Positions 41,640 to 51,747 are shown, numbered from the stretch's first letter. The stretch is 64,000 nucleotides of DNA from JAOAFZ01 sp964407325 (GCA_964407325.1 CAYOVA010000004.1:19323-83322); one strand, 5' to 3'. The notes: a model not told the origin generated them from the letters alone. A program made the numbers and translations.

Positions 41640-42296
41640 ATGAAGAAGAAACTGTCTCCCCAATATAGATGTGTGCTGTTTGATATGGACGGCGTTCTTA
41701 TTAATAGCCTGGAACTGTGGATTGATGTGGGACTGGCTGGTTTTCAGGAGCTGAAAATTGACGCCTGTACGCGAGAAGATATGATTAAAGCCATTGTGAA
41801 GTTTGAAACAATCACAAAGCTAGGAGTTACCGATATACTAACCTTCGGCAAAAGGATAAACGAACTGTTTGCTGAACGGGTATTGGAGATAGAACTGCAA
41901 AAGAATATACTTCCCACCTTGGAACACCTGTACAAAAGACATATACCAATGGGGGTTGTAACAACATCCGGCAGAATAGCTGTTGACAAGATCCTCAATA
42001 ACCTTGAAATAAAAAAGTATTTTGACACAGTTATCACATTCGATGATGTCACCAAACATAAACCAGATCCGGAAAGCCTATTAAAAGCAATACACCACAT
42101 TGGAGTAACACCTAAACAAACAATTATGATTGGCGATACCCGCAATGACATTCTTGCCGGTATGCGAGCAGGTACAACTACGGTTATGTATTTTCCAGAA
42201 TGGCATGAAAGTATATACGATCGGGACTACTTGTTGGGTCTTTGCGCCGACTACTACATTCGCGATTTGCAGGAGCTGGTGGATATTGTTTATTAA
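41640..42296 (+). CDS. HAD-superfamily phosphatase/phosphoglucomutase-like protein
   Basis: The 218-aa protein has the HAD motif I FDMDGVL (about 14-20), motif II TTSG (about 105-108), the Lys of motif III in KHKPDPES, and motif IV GDTRND. The cap is helical, as in beta-phosphoglucomutase-like enzymes. The substrate is unknown. TATACT (41628-41633) ends 6 nt before the ATG with no Shine-Dalgarno. It converges on the cyclase gene. Confidence 0.85.
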   Translation: MKKKLSPQYRCVLFDMDGVLINSLELWIDVGLAGFQELKIDACTREDMIKAIVKFETITKLGVTDILTFGKRINELFAERVLEIELQKNILPTLEHLYKRHIPMGVVTTSGRIAVDKILNNLEIKKYFDTVITFDDVTKHKPDPESLLKAIHHIGVTPKQTIMIGDTRNDILAGMRAGTTTVMYFPEWHESIYDRDYLLGLCADYYIRDLQELVDIVY

Positions 42297-42300
42297 CGAT

Positions 42301-44070
42301 TTAATAGGGGAGATACCGGTAAAATTCTTCCGGGGTATTGGCTTTCAGATTTTTTTGGATATCAAACGGTGAAGTGCGAAGTTCATACGTCGTTAATGAT
42401 TTTGAATATCCTTTTACTTCAACTTCGCGTTTTACTAACGGATAGATTGCTTTCTTTTTAAACTCCATCGGAAGCTTATCGTAGGTGCTTGTACTCATGA
42501 GGATATTCCCGATGGAACATACACTTTCCATTCTATTTGCCAGATTGGTACTTTCCCCAATTGAGGTATATTCAAGCTTTTGATCGCTTCCAATAGCTCC
42601 AACGAGGACACGACCTGAATTAAGACCTACTCGCATTTCAAATACGGGGAGCCGGGCAAATTTTCGTTTTTCGTTCATAGCACGAATCGCCTGTTGCATT
42701 TCTATAGCTGCGAGAACTCCTTGCTGTGCATGATCTTTATTTACAATAGGCGCTCCAAAAATTGCAACAATTGCATCGCCAATATATTTATCCGTAAAAC
42801 CACCATAGCGCTTAATAATGGGAATTAATGCTCCAAAATAATCATTTAACGTTGTTACGACTTCCCGAGGACTCATATCACGCGTTAAGGTCGAAAACCC
42901 GGCAAAGTCGGTAAACAAAATGGTGCAGTCGGCTTCCTCCCCACCCAACACAATGCCTTCCCGAGCTGCCTGCTCTGCCAGTTCCTTAGATAATATTTTC
43001 TCAAGCACTTCCTGAAGTCGAACACGCTCGCGTAACTGTTCTGTCATTTTGTTAAATTTAATGCGAATGGTATCAAATTCATCGAACAGTTCCGGAATTT
43101 CGTAACTGTAGTTTCCTTTCGCAACCTGTTGAATACCATTCGAAAGTTCAACCGGAGATTTACTGTATCGCTTGCTTAACAATGTTGTGGTTATATAAAT
43201 TAACCCAAAGAGTGTTGCAAGTCCCAATGCGACTAGAAAAGCTGACCGGGACATAGTTTGGGCAATATCTTCTGCGGTAAAGTCAATTAGCACTGTAGTA
43301 ATGCCGATTTGCGAGGGAAGTGTATTCCATACCGAGAACCACTGTCCATAGCTGTCCGTGTAAAATTGGGGCAAAAAGAAATGAGACGGATCATATATTT
43401 TGTTATTCCCCACCCCTTTGCTACCTGAGCGCGTATTTTCGAGAAAGGCCGATCCTTTTGGTACTTCATATATATCACCAGGAAATGAACTCTCTTGCCA
43501 TGTATATCCATCAAGTACAAATAACACTCTGTTTGAATTCCGTTGCGAAGGGAGATCCAGAACAAAATAGATATCAGCAATCCCTAATCCTTCATTGTTA
43601 ATCGTCGACTTGGTACGCTGTAAAAATCGTTTGTTTCGCTGGAAGACTGGCAGTAATCCTGGATTATTCTGAAAGGTGTTCTCCCAGTAGGTATACCCTC
43701 GTTTTAACAACTGGTAATCTACCGGGCGATCCAGTTGCTCTTCTATCTCATCCTGGGTAAGGAGACGTTGATACAACACAAACATGGTAAACGTATACGA
43801 GAGAGCTTCACGGACTTGCGGGGTTACATCCTGTGTTTGTTTAAACTGTTCAACAGAAAAAGCTTCCATGCGAGCTCGGTCAGTAGAGGAGATGGACTGT
43901 TGTACTGTTCTTAAAATCGATTTACTGGTGGTAATTTTATCGCGAAGTAGTTCCCAGGGCATTCCCAAAACAAAAAACAATAGGGGTATGCCCGGAATAA
44001 GTGCGGTAAGAATCGCAAATAAAATCAGTTTCCGGCGAAAAGGTATTTGACTTAAAAAGTCCGTTGCCAT
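42301..44070 (-). CDS. Membrane adenylate/guanylate cyclase (class III) with HAMP-like region
   Basis: The 589-aa protein has an N-terminal membrane helix (about 13-37) and an extracytoplasmic sensor region of about 250 residues. A second helix (about 280-305) leads into a HAMP-like linker, then a class III catalytic domain (about 385-560). The metal Asp residues lie in ILFTDFAGFS and YIGDAIVAIFG. The transition-state region is EYTSIGESTNLANRME. It converts ATP or GTP to cAMP or cGMP in response to an outside signal. No cyclic-nucleotide effector is nearby. Confidence 0.88.
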   Translation of the reverse strand: MATDFLSQIPFRRKLILFAILTALIPGIPLLFFVLGMPWELLRDKITTSKSILRTVQQSISSTDRARMEAFSVEQFKQTQDVTPQVREALSYTFTMFVLYQRLLTQDEIEEQLDRPVDYQLLKRGYTYWENTFQNNPGLLPVFQRNKRFLQRTKSTINNEGLGIADIYFVLDLPSQRNSNRVLFVLDGYTWQESSFPGDIYEVPKGSAFLENTRSGSKGVGNNKIYDPSHFFLPQFYTDSYGQWFSVWNTLPSQIGITTVLIDFTAEDIAQTMSRSAFLVALGLATLFGLIYITTTLLSKRYSKSPVELSNGIQQVAKGNYSYEIPELFDEFDTIRIKFNKMTEQLRERVRLQEVLEKILSKELAEQAAREGIVLGGEEADCTILFTDFAGFSTLTRDMSPREVVTTLNDYFGALIPIIKRYGGFTDKYIGDAIVAIFGAPIVNKDHAQQGVLAAIEMQQAIRAMNEKRKFARLPVFEMRVGLNSGRVLVGAIGSDQKLEYTSIGESTNLANRMESVCSIGNILMSTSTYDKLPMEFKKKAIYPLVKREVEVKGYSKSLTTYELRTSPFDIQKNLKANTPEEFYRYLPY

Positions 44071-44119
44071 TGGACTTGTATTATAGCGTATTTGTTGCGA
44101 AGTATTGGTCTTTACAGCA

Positions 44120-46720
44120 TCACGGCTTGTAGTCCCACGGTTTTTTTATTCCTATCTCCATTGAAGACTCTGATTTTTTATCTTTTGTGTTTTCCGCTTC
44201 AACTGTAATTTTGTATGCTCCATCAGAAAGATTAATGGTTTCGTCAAGCTCGCGCACATTCCCATCCCAGCTTTTCTTTTCTTCACCGTTTACCTTAAGG
44301 CGTACTTTTTTGATATCCGGACCTCCTACCATTTTTGCCTTTATCTTTAAATCGTTTGAATCGTATGTTTGGCGATTCTTTGGTTCGCTTATAACTACAA
44401 CTAAGTCATCCGGATTTGCAGCGGAGGTTTCTTTGGGGATTTTGTATTTATCATCGGTTTGTTTTTCTGCCCATTTATCAATACCTTCCTGCCAGCGGTT
44501 TTTCCCGTCGGGGGAAACCGGATCAGTTTCTGTAATTACGTACATGTCTTTTTCTTCACCCTGGCCTGAACGCTGCTGGACTTCGTTTGCCAATTTTCCG
44601 TCGATAATGCGGACTTTTTTGTAAAACGAAGACACTTCATCCGGTTCAGTGCCTTTAATAAAGTACTCGCTTCGTTCAGGGACACCATCCTTCGGTAAGC
44701 CACCAAATAACGAATCAATCTGTTTTGCTTCTACTTGTTCTGGTTTATCGATTATTCCGTCGTCGTAGTCTTTTGCAAGCATTTCACGCATTGCCTTATT
44801 CCAAATAGACGTAGCACCCGTTGTCCCCGAAGCCACGCGCTCATTTAATTTCGAGTTATCATTGTTTCCGACCCAAACGCCGATTGTGATATTTTTGGTG
44901 TATCCTACTGCCCAGTTGTCTCGTTTTTCATCGGTTGTACCTGTTTTTACTGCTACTGTCTTACCCGGAATATTCAGCAGTGAACCTCGGCCAAATGCTT
45001 CAGCACGTGCGGTGTCATCAGAGAGGATGTGGGAGATCAGGAACGATACTTCTTTTGAAAATACCTGCTTTGGTTTTGGTTTTGGCTTTTTGTAAATTAC
45101 TTTATTGTTGTAATCTCGTATCTCTTCAATAAACTGAACATCGACTTTGTTTCCTCCATTAGCAAATACGGTAAATGCGCTTGTAAGCTCCAGCAGGGTA
45201 ACTTCACCACCTCCCAAAGCAATAGACAGCCCAAAACGGTTCATGTTTTCATCAGTTGGAGCAAGTGTTTCCATACCCATTTGATTAGCCTTTTGCAGAA
45301 AATCCCGGATGCCTACGAGTCCCAGTGTCTTTACCGCTGGAACGTTCAATGAATTAGCCAATGCAAATCGCATCTGCACAGGACCGCGGAACTTGCCATC
45401 GTAGTTTTGCGGTTTATAGGGTTCCTCACCCTCCTTGGGAACGCCAAACTCAGTTTCCACATCCATTAATACAGTTGCAGGAGTATATTTTTTTTCGAAG
45501 GCAGTTGCATACACAATCGGCTTTAATGCTGAACCAGGCTGGCGATGTCCCTGGGTTGCCACATCGAATTTTCCGTAGGCTTCGTTAGAGTAGTCGTATG
45601 ACCCGACAAGGGCAAGGATATCTCCATTTTGCGAATCCAGCATAACCAGAGCTCCATTTCCCAGATCGTAATCTTCCTGCAAATCCTCAACTTCATCATG
45701 AACAATTTGCTGAAGCTTTTTCTGGGCATCAAAATCAAGAGTAGTTTTTATTTTTAGTCCCTGGTCCAAGCCTTTTTCGCCAAACTCCTCAGCAACCCAC
45801 TTTCGCACAAAAAACACAAAATGGGCTGCTTCAATATTTTCTTTAGACCCGCCGAATTTGTATTTTGCAAGCTGCTTTTCCGCATCGGTACGTTGTTTAT
45901 CTGAAATATACCCGTCTTCCTCCATACGCCGTAATACATCTTTGGTGCGCCCTTTCCACGCGTCTTTTTCCCCAATAAATGGAGAAAACCTGCTCGGGTT
46001 TTGTGGCATACCTGCCAGAATCGCTGATTCAAGTAAGCTCAAATCTTTTGGTTCTTTGCCAAAGTATCCCTTTGCAGCAGTCCCTACCCCGTAATACGTG
46101 CCACCATAGGGAGCATCATTTAAATACATTTCCAGAATCTGGTCTTTGGTATACCGTTTCTCTACTTCAGTAGCCAATATTGCCTCCTTGATTTTACGAG
46201 GCAGAGATCGTTCGGAAGATAGCAGTGTATTTTTGATAAGCTGCTGGGTAATGGTCGACCCTCCCTGGACATCCCCTTTGAATATGGTTGTAAGAGCGGC
46301 GCGGATAATACCAGTTTGCGAAATACCGCCGTGATCGTAAAATGACTTATCTTCCACAGCTACTGTTCCTTGTTTGAGATACTTAGAAATGTCCTTAAAC
46401 GCGACAGGTACCCGGTTTTTATCTTGGTACATCGAATATATTACTTCGCCTTTGCGATCGTAGAATTCGGTTGAGAAGTTTCCCTTTTGAGCAAGTTTTC
46501 CGGGAGAAGGAAGATCGCGGGCAAACCAGGCAAACAGCACCAGTGCTGTTATAAATCCAATAACGAGCAGTACCAGTACTGCCACACCAATAAACAGGAA
46601 AAAGCTTTGCTTTGTCCAACGGCGAGGGAATATACGGCGCGGTAAAAGGTCAGCAATAAAGCCGGGTAGTCCGAGTCTAAATGGTGAGCGCCTTCTCCGG
46701 CGACGTGCAGCAACAAACAT
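44120..46720 (-). CDS. Bifunctional penicillin-binding protein 1A
   Basis: The 866-aa protein has a cytoplasmic Arg-rich N-terminus, a membrane anchor (about 35-65), a GT51 transglycosylase domain (EDKSFYDHGG early), and a transpeptidase domain. There the SxxK Ser397 lies in GSALKPIVY, followed by SLN and KTGTTDEKRDN. A C-terminal Ig-like domain ends the protein. It polymerises and crosslinks peptidoglycan. The start at 46720 is favoured because TATACT ends about 7 nt upstream; the frame further upstream has no envelope signal. Confidence 0.9.
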   Translation of the reverse strand: MFVAARRRRRRSPFRLGLPGFIADLLPRRIFPRRWTKQSFFLFIGVAVLVLLVIGFITALVLFAWFARDLPSPGKLAQKGNFSTEFYDRKGEVIYSMYQDKNRVPVAFKDISKYLKQGTVAVEDKSFYDHGGISQTGIIRAALTTIFKGDVQGGSTITQQLIKNTLLSSERSLPRKIKEAILATEVEKRYTKDQILEMYLNDAPYGGTYYGVGTAAKGYFGKEPKDLSLLESAILAGMPQNPSRFSPFIGEKDAWKGRTKDVLRRMEEDGYISDKQRTDAEKQLAKYKFGGSKENIEAAHFVFFVRKWVAEEFGEKGLDQGLKIKTTLDFDAQKKLQQIVHDEVEDLQEDYDLGNGALVMLDSQNGDILALVGSYDYSNEAYGKFDVATQGHRQPGSALKPIVYATAFEKKYTPATVLMDVETEFGVPKEGEEPYKPQNYDGKFRGPVQMRFALANSLNVPAVKTLGLVGIRDFLQKANQMGMETLAPTDENMNRFGLSIALGGGEVTLLELTSAFTVFANGGNKVDVQFIEEIRDYNNKVIYKKPKPKPKQVFSKEVSFLISHILSDDTARAEAFGRGSLLNIPGKTVAVKTGTTDEKRDNWAVGYTKNITIGVWVGNNDNSKLNERVASGTTGATSIWNKAMREMLAKDYDDGIIDKPEQVEAKQIDSLFGGLPKDGVPERSEYFIKGTEPDEVSSFYKKVRIIDGKLANEVQQRSGQGEEKDMYVITETDPVSPDGKNRWQEGIDKWAEKQTDDKYKIPKETSAANPDDLVVVISEPKNRQTYDSNDLKIKAKMVGGPDIKKVRLKVNGEEKKSWDGNVRELDETINLSDGAYKITVEAENTKDKKSESSMEIGIKKPWDYKP

Positions 46721-46757
46721 TAGTGTAAGTATACAAAACCTGGGGTATAATTCCTGT

Positions 46758-46856
46758 ATGAAACAAATCTTTACAGGCAAGAACCTGCTAAGACTTATTA
46801 TGATCGTCAGCGTGCTGGTCCTAATACTATCGAGCATACTGCCATTTTTCATGTAA
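46758..46856 (+). CDS. Small single-span membrane protein, 32 aa
   Basis: A 33-codon ORF encodes a basic N-terminus (MKQIFTGKNLLR) and one hydrophobic helix ending LPFFM. TATAAT (46746-46751) ends 6 nt before the ATG, and recG starts 4 nt after its stop (TAATACT-ATG), the junction style seen elsewhere in this genome. Function is unknown. It is probably a real small protein co-transcribed with recG. Confidence 0.65.
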   Translation: MKQIFTGKNLLRLIMIVSVLVLILSSILPFFM

Positions 46857-46860
46857 TACT

Positions 46861-48930
46861 ATGGATTTGAAAACGATTCCGATTGACCTGCTCCCAGGGA
46901 CAAGCTCCGTAACAATAAAAAAGCTGAAAGCACTTGGCATAGAAACAATCTCCGATTTTCTCCAGTACACTCCCTTTCGGTATGAAGACTATACAAGAAC
47001 AGTAAAAATCCACGAGCTGGTGCCAGGTGATACGGTAACTATTGAAGGAACAGTTCACAGCATTACCAGGATTCCTACAAGAAGTCGGGTAACCATGATA
47101 AAAGGAGTTATTGTAGATGAAACCGGTTCAGTGGATGCGACCTGGTTTAACCAACCCTATATTCTCAATTTGCTGAAGCCCGGAATGTACATTTCCATTT
47201 CTGGTTCCGCCAAATTATTTGGACGCAAGATTTCATTTGAACCAAAGGAATATGAAAAACTTGATTCTCCCAATTCCAATCGCCGGCATACTGGGCGATT
47301 AATACCGGTCTATCCGACAAAATATGGTACTTCTACGCATTTAATCCGTGAAAAACTCGCTGTTGCTTTCGAAAAATACGTTACTGAAGATTCACTCAAA
47401 TCGCTGGAGTACATGCCAGATGAACTGCTAAAGCAATATAAATTAATGAGTGAAGGCGACAGTTACCGCCATATTCACTATCCAGACAATCTGAAGAAGC
47501 TAGAAGCCGCCCGGTACCGACTTGGGTTTGATGAACTCTTTTTAATCCAGCTTTCTTCCTTGTATGTTCGCAAAAAATGGGAGCAGCAAAGTGTCCGCCA
47601 TCCTTTTGATGTTACCTCTGCGGCAAAAAAGAAGAAAATCAATGAATTTATAGCAACATTACCGTTTCAATTAACACAAGGCCAGGAAAAAGTACTCGGT
47701 CATATTTTGAAAGACCTGGAGAAACCCCGTCCCATGAACAGGTTTATCCAGGGTGATGTTGGTTCGGGAAAAACAGTGGTTGCGGCAATTGCGGCATTTG
47801 TTTCGTTTATCAACGGAAGCCAGTCGCTGATTATGGCTCCCACGGAAATACTGGCACAGCAACACTATGAAACGTTGACCAAACTCTTTAAGGAGCACCA
47901 ACTGGAGATCGGTTTGCTTACTCGCAGCTATAAAACCCACAATAAAGATTCATTAGTGCTACCAGACATTACCGTTGGCACCCATGCAATCTTGACTGAT
48001 AAAATCCAGCTTGATAAAGTGGGACTCGTGGTAATCGACGAACAGCATCGATTCGGTGTGGCACAGCGAGCCATGTTAAAGGAAAAAGGCAGCAATCCTC
48101 ATTTGCTGACCATGACTGCTACACCAATCCCGCGGACCGTAGCACTAACATTGTATGGTGAACTGGATTTATCGGTTATCGACGAAATGCCGAAAGGTCG
48201 TTTGCCTATTAAAACAGCGGTTGTCCCCGAAATGAAGCGCGATAAAGCGTACAACTGGATTAAAAGCCAAATTCACGAACTGGGTGTTCAGGTATTTATT
48301 ATTTGTCCATTAATCGAAGAATCAGAAGCCGAAACAATGGCAACGGTAAAAGCCGCGAACAAGGAATATGAGTTTCTTAAGTCTTCAGTGTTTACTAAAG
48401 AACGTCTTGCATTAATCCATGGAAAGATGAAGTCAAAGGAAAAAGACCAGGTTATGCAGGATTTTAAGGACAAAAAGTACGATATCCTGGTTTCTACTTC
48501 AGTCGTGGAAGTGGGAATTGACGTACCGAATGCAACGATAATGATAATCGAGGGAGCCGAACGCTATGGACTCGCCCAACTGCACCAATTGCGGGGGCGC
48601 GTAGGAAGAGGCGACAAGCAATCGTACTGCTTCCTGTTTACATCCCCTGGAGCAAACAGCTTTTCCCGCAAACTTCAGTTTTTTTCCCATACCAATAGCG
48701 GAATGAAACTGGCTGAATTCGATTTGGAAGAGCGGGGAGCAGGTGAAATCTACGGGACTCGGCAAAGCGGTATAGGTGATCTGCAATTTGCTTCACTTAC
48801 GGATGTTCCTATAATCGAAGCAACCCGAAACGCCGCCGAGCTGTTTATTGAAAAATACGATATTCAAAACTTTAAACCTCTCGAGGAACGCATGGCAAGA
48901 CTGCAGCTACATCGCATTGCGAAGGACTAA
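46861..48930 (+). CDS. recG: ATP-dependent DNA helicase RecG
   Basis: The 689-aa protein has an N-terminal wedge/OB domain (about 1-200). Helicase motifs follow: GDVGSGKT (Walker A), the RecG-type DEQH box in VVIDEQHRFG, TATPIPRT (motif III), STSVVEVGIDVPNA (V) and QLRGRVGRG (VI). The C-terminal TRG-type segment carries GAGEIYGTRQSG. It reverses stalled replication forks. It is co-transcribed with the small membrane protein upstream. Confidence 0.96.
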   Translation: MDLKTIPIDLLPGTSSVTIKKLKALGIETISDFLQYTPFRYEDYTRTVKIHELVPGDTVTIEGTVHSITRIPTRSRVTMIKGVIVDETGSVDATWFNQPYILNLLKPGMYISISGSAKLFGRKISFEPKEYEKLDSPNSNRRHTGRLIPVYPTKYGTSTHLIREKLAVAFEKYVTEDSLKSLEYMPDELLKQYKLMSEGDSYRHIHYPDNLKKLEAARYRLGFDELFLIQLSSLYVRKKWEQQSVRHPFDVTSAAKKKKINEFIATLPFQLTQGQEKVLGHILKDLEKPRPMNRFIQGDVGSGKTVVAAIAAFVSFINGSQSLIMAPTEILAQQHYETLTKLFKEHQLEIGLLTRSYKTHNKDSLVLPDITVGTHAILTDKIQLDKVGLVVIDEQHRFGVAQRAMLKEKGSNPHLLTMTATPIPRTVALTLYGELDLSVIDEMPKGRLPIKTAVVPEMKRDKAYNWIKSQIHELGVQVFIICPLIEESEAETMATVKAANKEYEFLKSSVFTKERLALIHGKMKSKEKDQVMQDFKDKKYDILVSTSVVEVGIDVPNATIMIIEGAERYGLAQLHQLRGRVGRGDKQSYCFLFTSPGANSFSRKLQFFSHTNSGMKLAEFDLEERGAGEIYGTRQSGIGDLQFASLTDVPIIEATRNAAELFIEKYDIQNFKPLEERMARLQLHRIAKD

Positions 48931-48953
48931 TTTGTTTGATACACTATACCAAT

Positions 48954-49343
48954 ATGTCTGACCCCCGTCATGTACGTCGAATGAAAATGGTGCAAAATCT
49001 TTTTGCACAAAGCTTTACTGAAGATAAAACAAACCTTCCCAATGAGGAAAGCGACATCCAAGATGTTCTTAAGCACCGTGAGGAAATTGATGTTTTTATT
49101 CAAAAAAATGCACCTAAGTATCCGCTTGATCGTGTCGCAAAGGCTGATTTGGCAGTGTTGCGGTTGGCGGTATATGAGTTGGTTGTTGAAAAATCCGAAC
49201 CACCCAAAGTCATCATTGACGAAGCCGTAACGCTGGCAAAAGAATTCGGAAGCGAGCGTTCATATGCTTTTGTAAATGCGGTATTAGGAGCCATTTATAA
49301 GTCTATTAACCCTGTAGAAGAACCAAAGGAGGAAACCACATGA
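48954..49343 (+). CDS. nusB: Transcription antitermination factor NusB
   Basis: The 129-aa helical protein has the NusB family layout: RRMKMVQNLFAQSF at the start, KYPLDRVAKADLAVLRLAVYEL and a late KEFGSERSYAFVNAVLGAIY. It takes part in rRNA antitermination with NusE. The ATG at 48954 follows TACACT (ending 48945) by 8 nt. Its 3' end carries the GGAGG that serves as the Shine-Dalgarno of rnc, whose ATG overlaps its stop. Confidence 0.9.
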   Translation: MSDPRHVRRMKMVQNLFAQSFTEDKTNLPNEESDIQDVLKHREEIDVFIQKNAPKYPLDRVAKADLAVLRLAVYELVVEKSEPPKVIIDEAVTLAKEFGSERSYAFVNAVLGAIYKSINPVEEPKEETT

Positions 49344-50032
49344 TTAAAGATTTACCGCAGCTCGAAAAAACAATTGGTATCGCAATTACCAACCGGGATT
49401 TATTGCAGAATGTATTTGTTCATCGTTCATTTTTGAATGAAAATCGCGATTATTACCTTCAATCTAATGAAAAACTGGAATTTCTTGGAGATAGCGTTCT
49501 TTCGCTCATTACTTCTATTTACTTGTTCAAGCATTTTCCTGAACTGGAAGAGGGGGACTACACAGATATAAAAGCTTCTATTGTACGTACCGAAAGCCTT
49601 GCGGAAGCAGCGAAGGAAATACATCTGGGAGACTATCTGCTTTTATCCCGCGGAGAAGAGCAGGGAAGCGGTCGAAAAAATATAAACATTCTCGCTGATA
49701 CGTTTGAAGCACTGGTCGCCAGTATATTTATTGATAAGGATTTTGAGACAGCATATGATTTTGTAATTAAGAACCTTTTCAAAGACAAACTTAAGTACAT
49801 CGTCGAAAATAAGCTCTATATGTCTCCAAAAAGCAGACTTCAAGAGATTATCCAGGCAAAACACAAAATGCTTCCTATCTATAAAGTGATTGAGGAAGCC
49901 GGTCCCGAGCACAGTAAAACATTTAAAGTTTCCGTATTTGTCCAGGATAAACTCATAGGAACCGGTGAGGGTAATTCTAAGAAACAGGCCGAAGAGGCAG
50001 CAGCCAAAAAAGCACTGGAAAACGGTATATAA
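49340..50032 (+). CDS. rnc: Ribonuclease III
   Basis: The 230-aa protein has the RNase III signature NEKLEFLGDSVLSLI (about 35-49), the acidic DTFEALVASIF motif and a C-terminal double-stranded RNA-binding domain (about 150-228). It processes rRNA precursors and structured RNAs. The ATG at 49340 overlaps the nusB stop and is preceded by a strong GGAGG, one of few such sites on ordinary genes here. Confidence 0.96.
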   Translation: MIKDLPQLEKTIGIAITNRDLLQNVFVHRSFLNENRDYYLQSNEKLEFLGDSVLSLITSIYLFKHFPELEEGDYTDIKASIVRTESLAEAAKEIHLGDYLLLSRGEEQGSGRKNINILADTFEALVASIFIDKDFETAYDFVIKNLFKDKLKYIVENKLYMSPKSRLQEIIQAKHKMLPIYKVIEEAGPEHSKTFKVSVFVQDKLIGTGEGNSKKQAEEAAAKKALENGI

Positions 50033-50053
50033 CTGTGATACAATAACAAACTT

Positions 50054-50386
50054 ATGGCAGTAGCAATCCGCTTAATGCGATTCGGAAAAATTCACGCACC
50101 CAGTTATCGTGTTGTGGCTCTTGATAGTCGCCGCAAGCGCGATGGTTCATATATAGAAAAAATTGGAACCTATGATCCAATGAGAGAACCAGCCGCTCTT
50201 GATATAAATCAGGAAAAACTTGACTACTGGACAAAAAATGGCGCACGAGTTTCTGAAGGTGTTCGAAAACTTCTTAAGAATAGAATTGCAAAACCTGCAG
50301 AAGCTACATATACCGAAGCAAAACCTGTTGCTGCAAAAACTTCTGAAAAAAAGCCAGCTGCAAAAAAAGCAAAGAAATCTGCATAA
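50054..50386 (+). CDS. rpsP: Ribosomal protein S16
   Basis: The 110-aa protein has VAIRLMRFGKIHAPSYRVVALDSRRKRDGSYIEKIGTYDP, the S16 core, followed by a Lys/Ala-rich tail (about 85-110) longer than usual. It binds 16S rRNA in the 30S body. An extended -10 TGATACAAT ends at 50044, 9 nt before the ATG. It converges with the pilO-like gene 6 nt away. Confidence 0.96.
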   Translation: MAVAIRLMRFGKIHAPSYRVVALDSRRKRDGSYIEKIGTYDPMREPAALDINQEKLDYWTKNGARVSEGVRKLLKNRIAKPAEATYTEAKPVAAKTSEKKPAAKKAKKSA

Positions 50387-50391
50387 CTGTT

Positions 50392-51168
50392 TTATCGTGC
50401 TGAACTTCGTGTAGGAGCAACTCTAAATGTAGTCGGCGAGGGTGTGGGCGTTCCTGTAAGCCGTGCGCTCTCAGAGGCCTGTTCTGCTTCTTGTAATCGA
50501 GTTTCCTCTTCCCGTAATTGCTCGAGCTCTTCCGCTTGCGATTCACCCTGGGTCATTTTTGCTTGTATTTTCTGCATCATCGCAACATCCTCCTGCGATA
50601 ACGAACCTACTTTTAGGATATTCGAGGGGGTTACCGCCTGGCTATAAAAACTTAAAACAAGGTTAATATTGTTTTCTTTTGCATCACTTAAAGTCATACT
50701 CTCAATGGTTACCAGACGTCCGGTACCATACTGGTAGTTCTGCAGGAACAGGGGCAGAATACTTTGAGGGACCGTTCCTACTATCGACAGTGTGTATTTA
50801 TCTTTCCCTTGCTCGGGAAGGTCAATCGAATATCGCGAGACGTCCAGCCCGGTATACAGGGAGAGTCTTTCAAGTGACGCAATAATGGAGAAATAATCCT
50901 CTACTTCAGGAATTAATCGCAAAAGCAGTGTATTGTACCCTTCAACATCATCGGCTGTCAATTTACTTGCAAGGTTAAAATAGGAAATTTCGCCCTGAAG
51001 CTTTGTTTGTTGCGCCCGGGTTTCCTCAATAAGCTGATAAGTGGTAATTACTTGAAACGCAAAATATGCGAATAAAAAAAGAAACACCATACCTATACCT
51101 ACGATAATCACATTTATCGTTTTGTAGCGAACAATGTTGTTTTTCCAATCGATATTAATCTTGAGCAT
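50392..51168 (-). CDS. pilO: Type IV pilus alignment protein PilO-like
   Basis: The 258-aa bitopic membrane protein has a helix at about 17-42 and a coiled-coil plus ferredoxin-like periplasmic domain. The tail is rich in Glu/Gln and Thr/Pro. PilO pairs with PilN to link the cytoplasmic PilM ring to the outer parts. It overlaps pilN by 14 nt and is last in the pilM-N-O unit. Confidence 0.8.
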   Translation of the reverse strand: MLKINIDWKNNIVRYKTINVIIVGIGMVFLFLFAYFAFQVITTYQLIEETRAQQTKLQGEISYFNLASKLTADDVEGYNTLLLRLIPEVEDYFSIIASLERLSLYTGLDVSRYSIDLPEQGKDKYTLSIVGTVPQSILPLFLQNYQYGTGRLVTIESMTLSDAKENNINLVLSFYSQAVTPSNILKVGSLSQEDVAMMQKIQAKMTQGESQAEELEQLREEETRLQEAEQASESARLTGTPTPSPTTFRVAPTRSSAR

Positions 51169-51742
51169 TTTTTACTTCTTTAAACTTACCCGAAAAGGTC
51201 AATTGAAAAGCAGTGTTGCCACTTTGACCAGGGAGTGAATCAACTATAGCGAATTGCCTGAGAGTTAACTGTTCAAAGTTATCAAGAAAGGCTTTCCCCT
51301 CAATGTACTCAAGCAATCGTTGTGAACTGTCAAAATTGGAAAACCCAATAATAAACGTTGTCTCCCGGGATATATTAAGACTAAAATTTACCAGCCTTGC
51401 ACCTGTCTGTGAATTGGCGATAGCCTCATTTAAAGTGTCGTAATAGATTTCAAAGTGAGCATCATCAAGGAGGAATTTTTTGAGTTGTTCTTTTTTGTTT
51501 ACAAAAAAAACGATATTCCCTTGTATTTCGCCGTTGGCATCCATGGTTCTTTCTAAGCGCTTAAGGTCTTCCGTCATGGTATTTAGCCGTTGTTGCTGGA
51601 AAAAAAACCACCCTCCGGAAACAGCCGCCAAGAACACGCAAATGCACATAAACAGCAGACCGTAACTCCGGATAGTATATGCCGCAACCGGTATGGGCTG
51701 CTGCTGTTTTTTTTTGGAAAAAAGATTTACTCTTTTTTTCAT
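51155..51742 (-). CDS. pilN: Type IV pilus assembly protein PilN-like
   Basis: The 195-aa protein has a short basic cytoplasmic N-terminus with VNLF near the start, the PilM-docking motif of PilN. One membrane helix (about 27-47) and a periplasmic ferredoxin-like domain follow. It lies 5 nt from pilM and overlaps pilO. Confidence 0.82.
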   Translation of the reverse strand: MKKRVNLFSKKKQQQPIPVAAYTIRSYGLLFMCICVFLAAVSGGWFFFQQQRLNTMTEDLKRLERTMDANGEIQGNIVFFVNKKEQLKKFLLDDAHFEIYYDTLNEAIANSQTGARLVNFSLNISRETTFIIGFSNFDSSQRLLEYIEGKAFLDNFEQLTLRQFAIVDSLPGQSGNTAFQLTFSGKFKEVKNAQD

Positions 51743-51747
51743 CTTGC

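Noticed and set aside
46721..46852. N-terminal extension of PBP1A beyond the Met at 46720
   Set aside because: The extension is antisense to a small membrane protein gene with its own -10 box, and the TATACT box just upstream of 46720 supports the shorter start.
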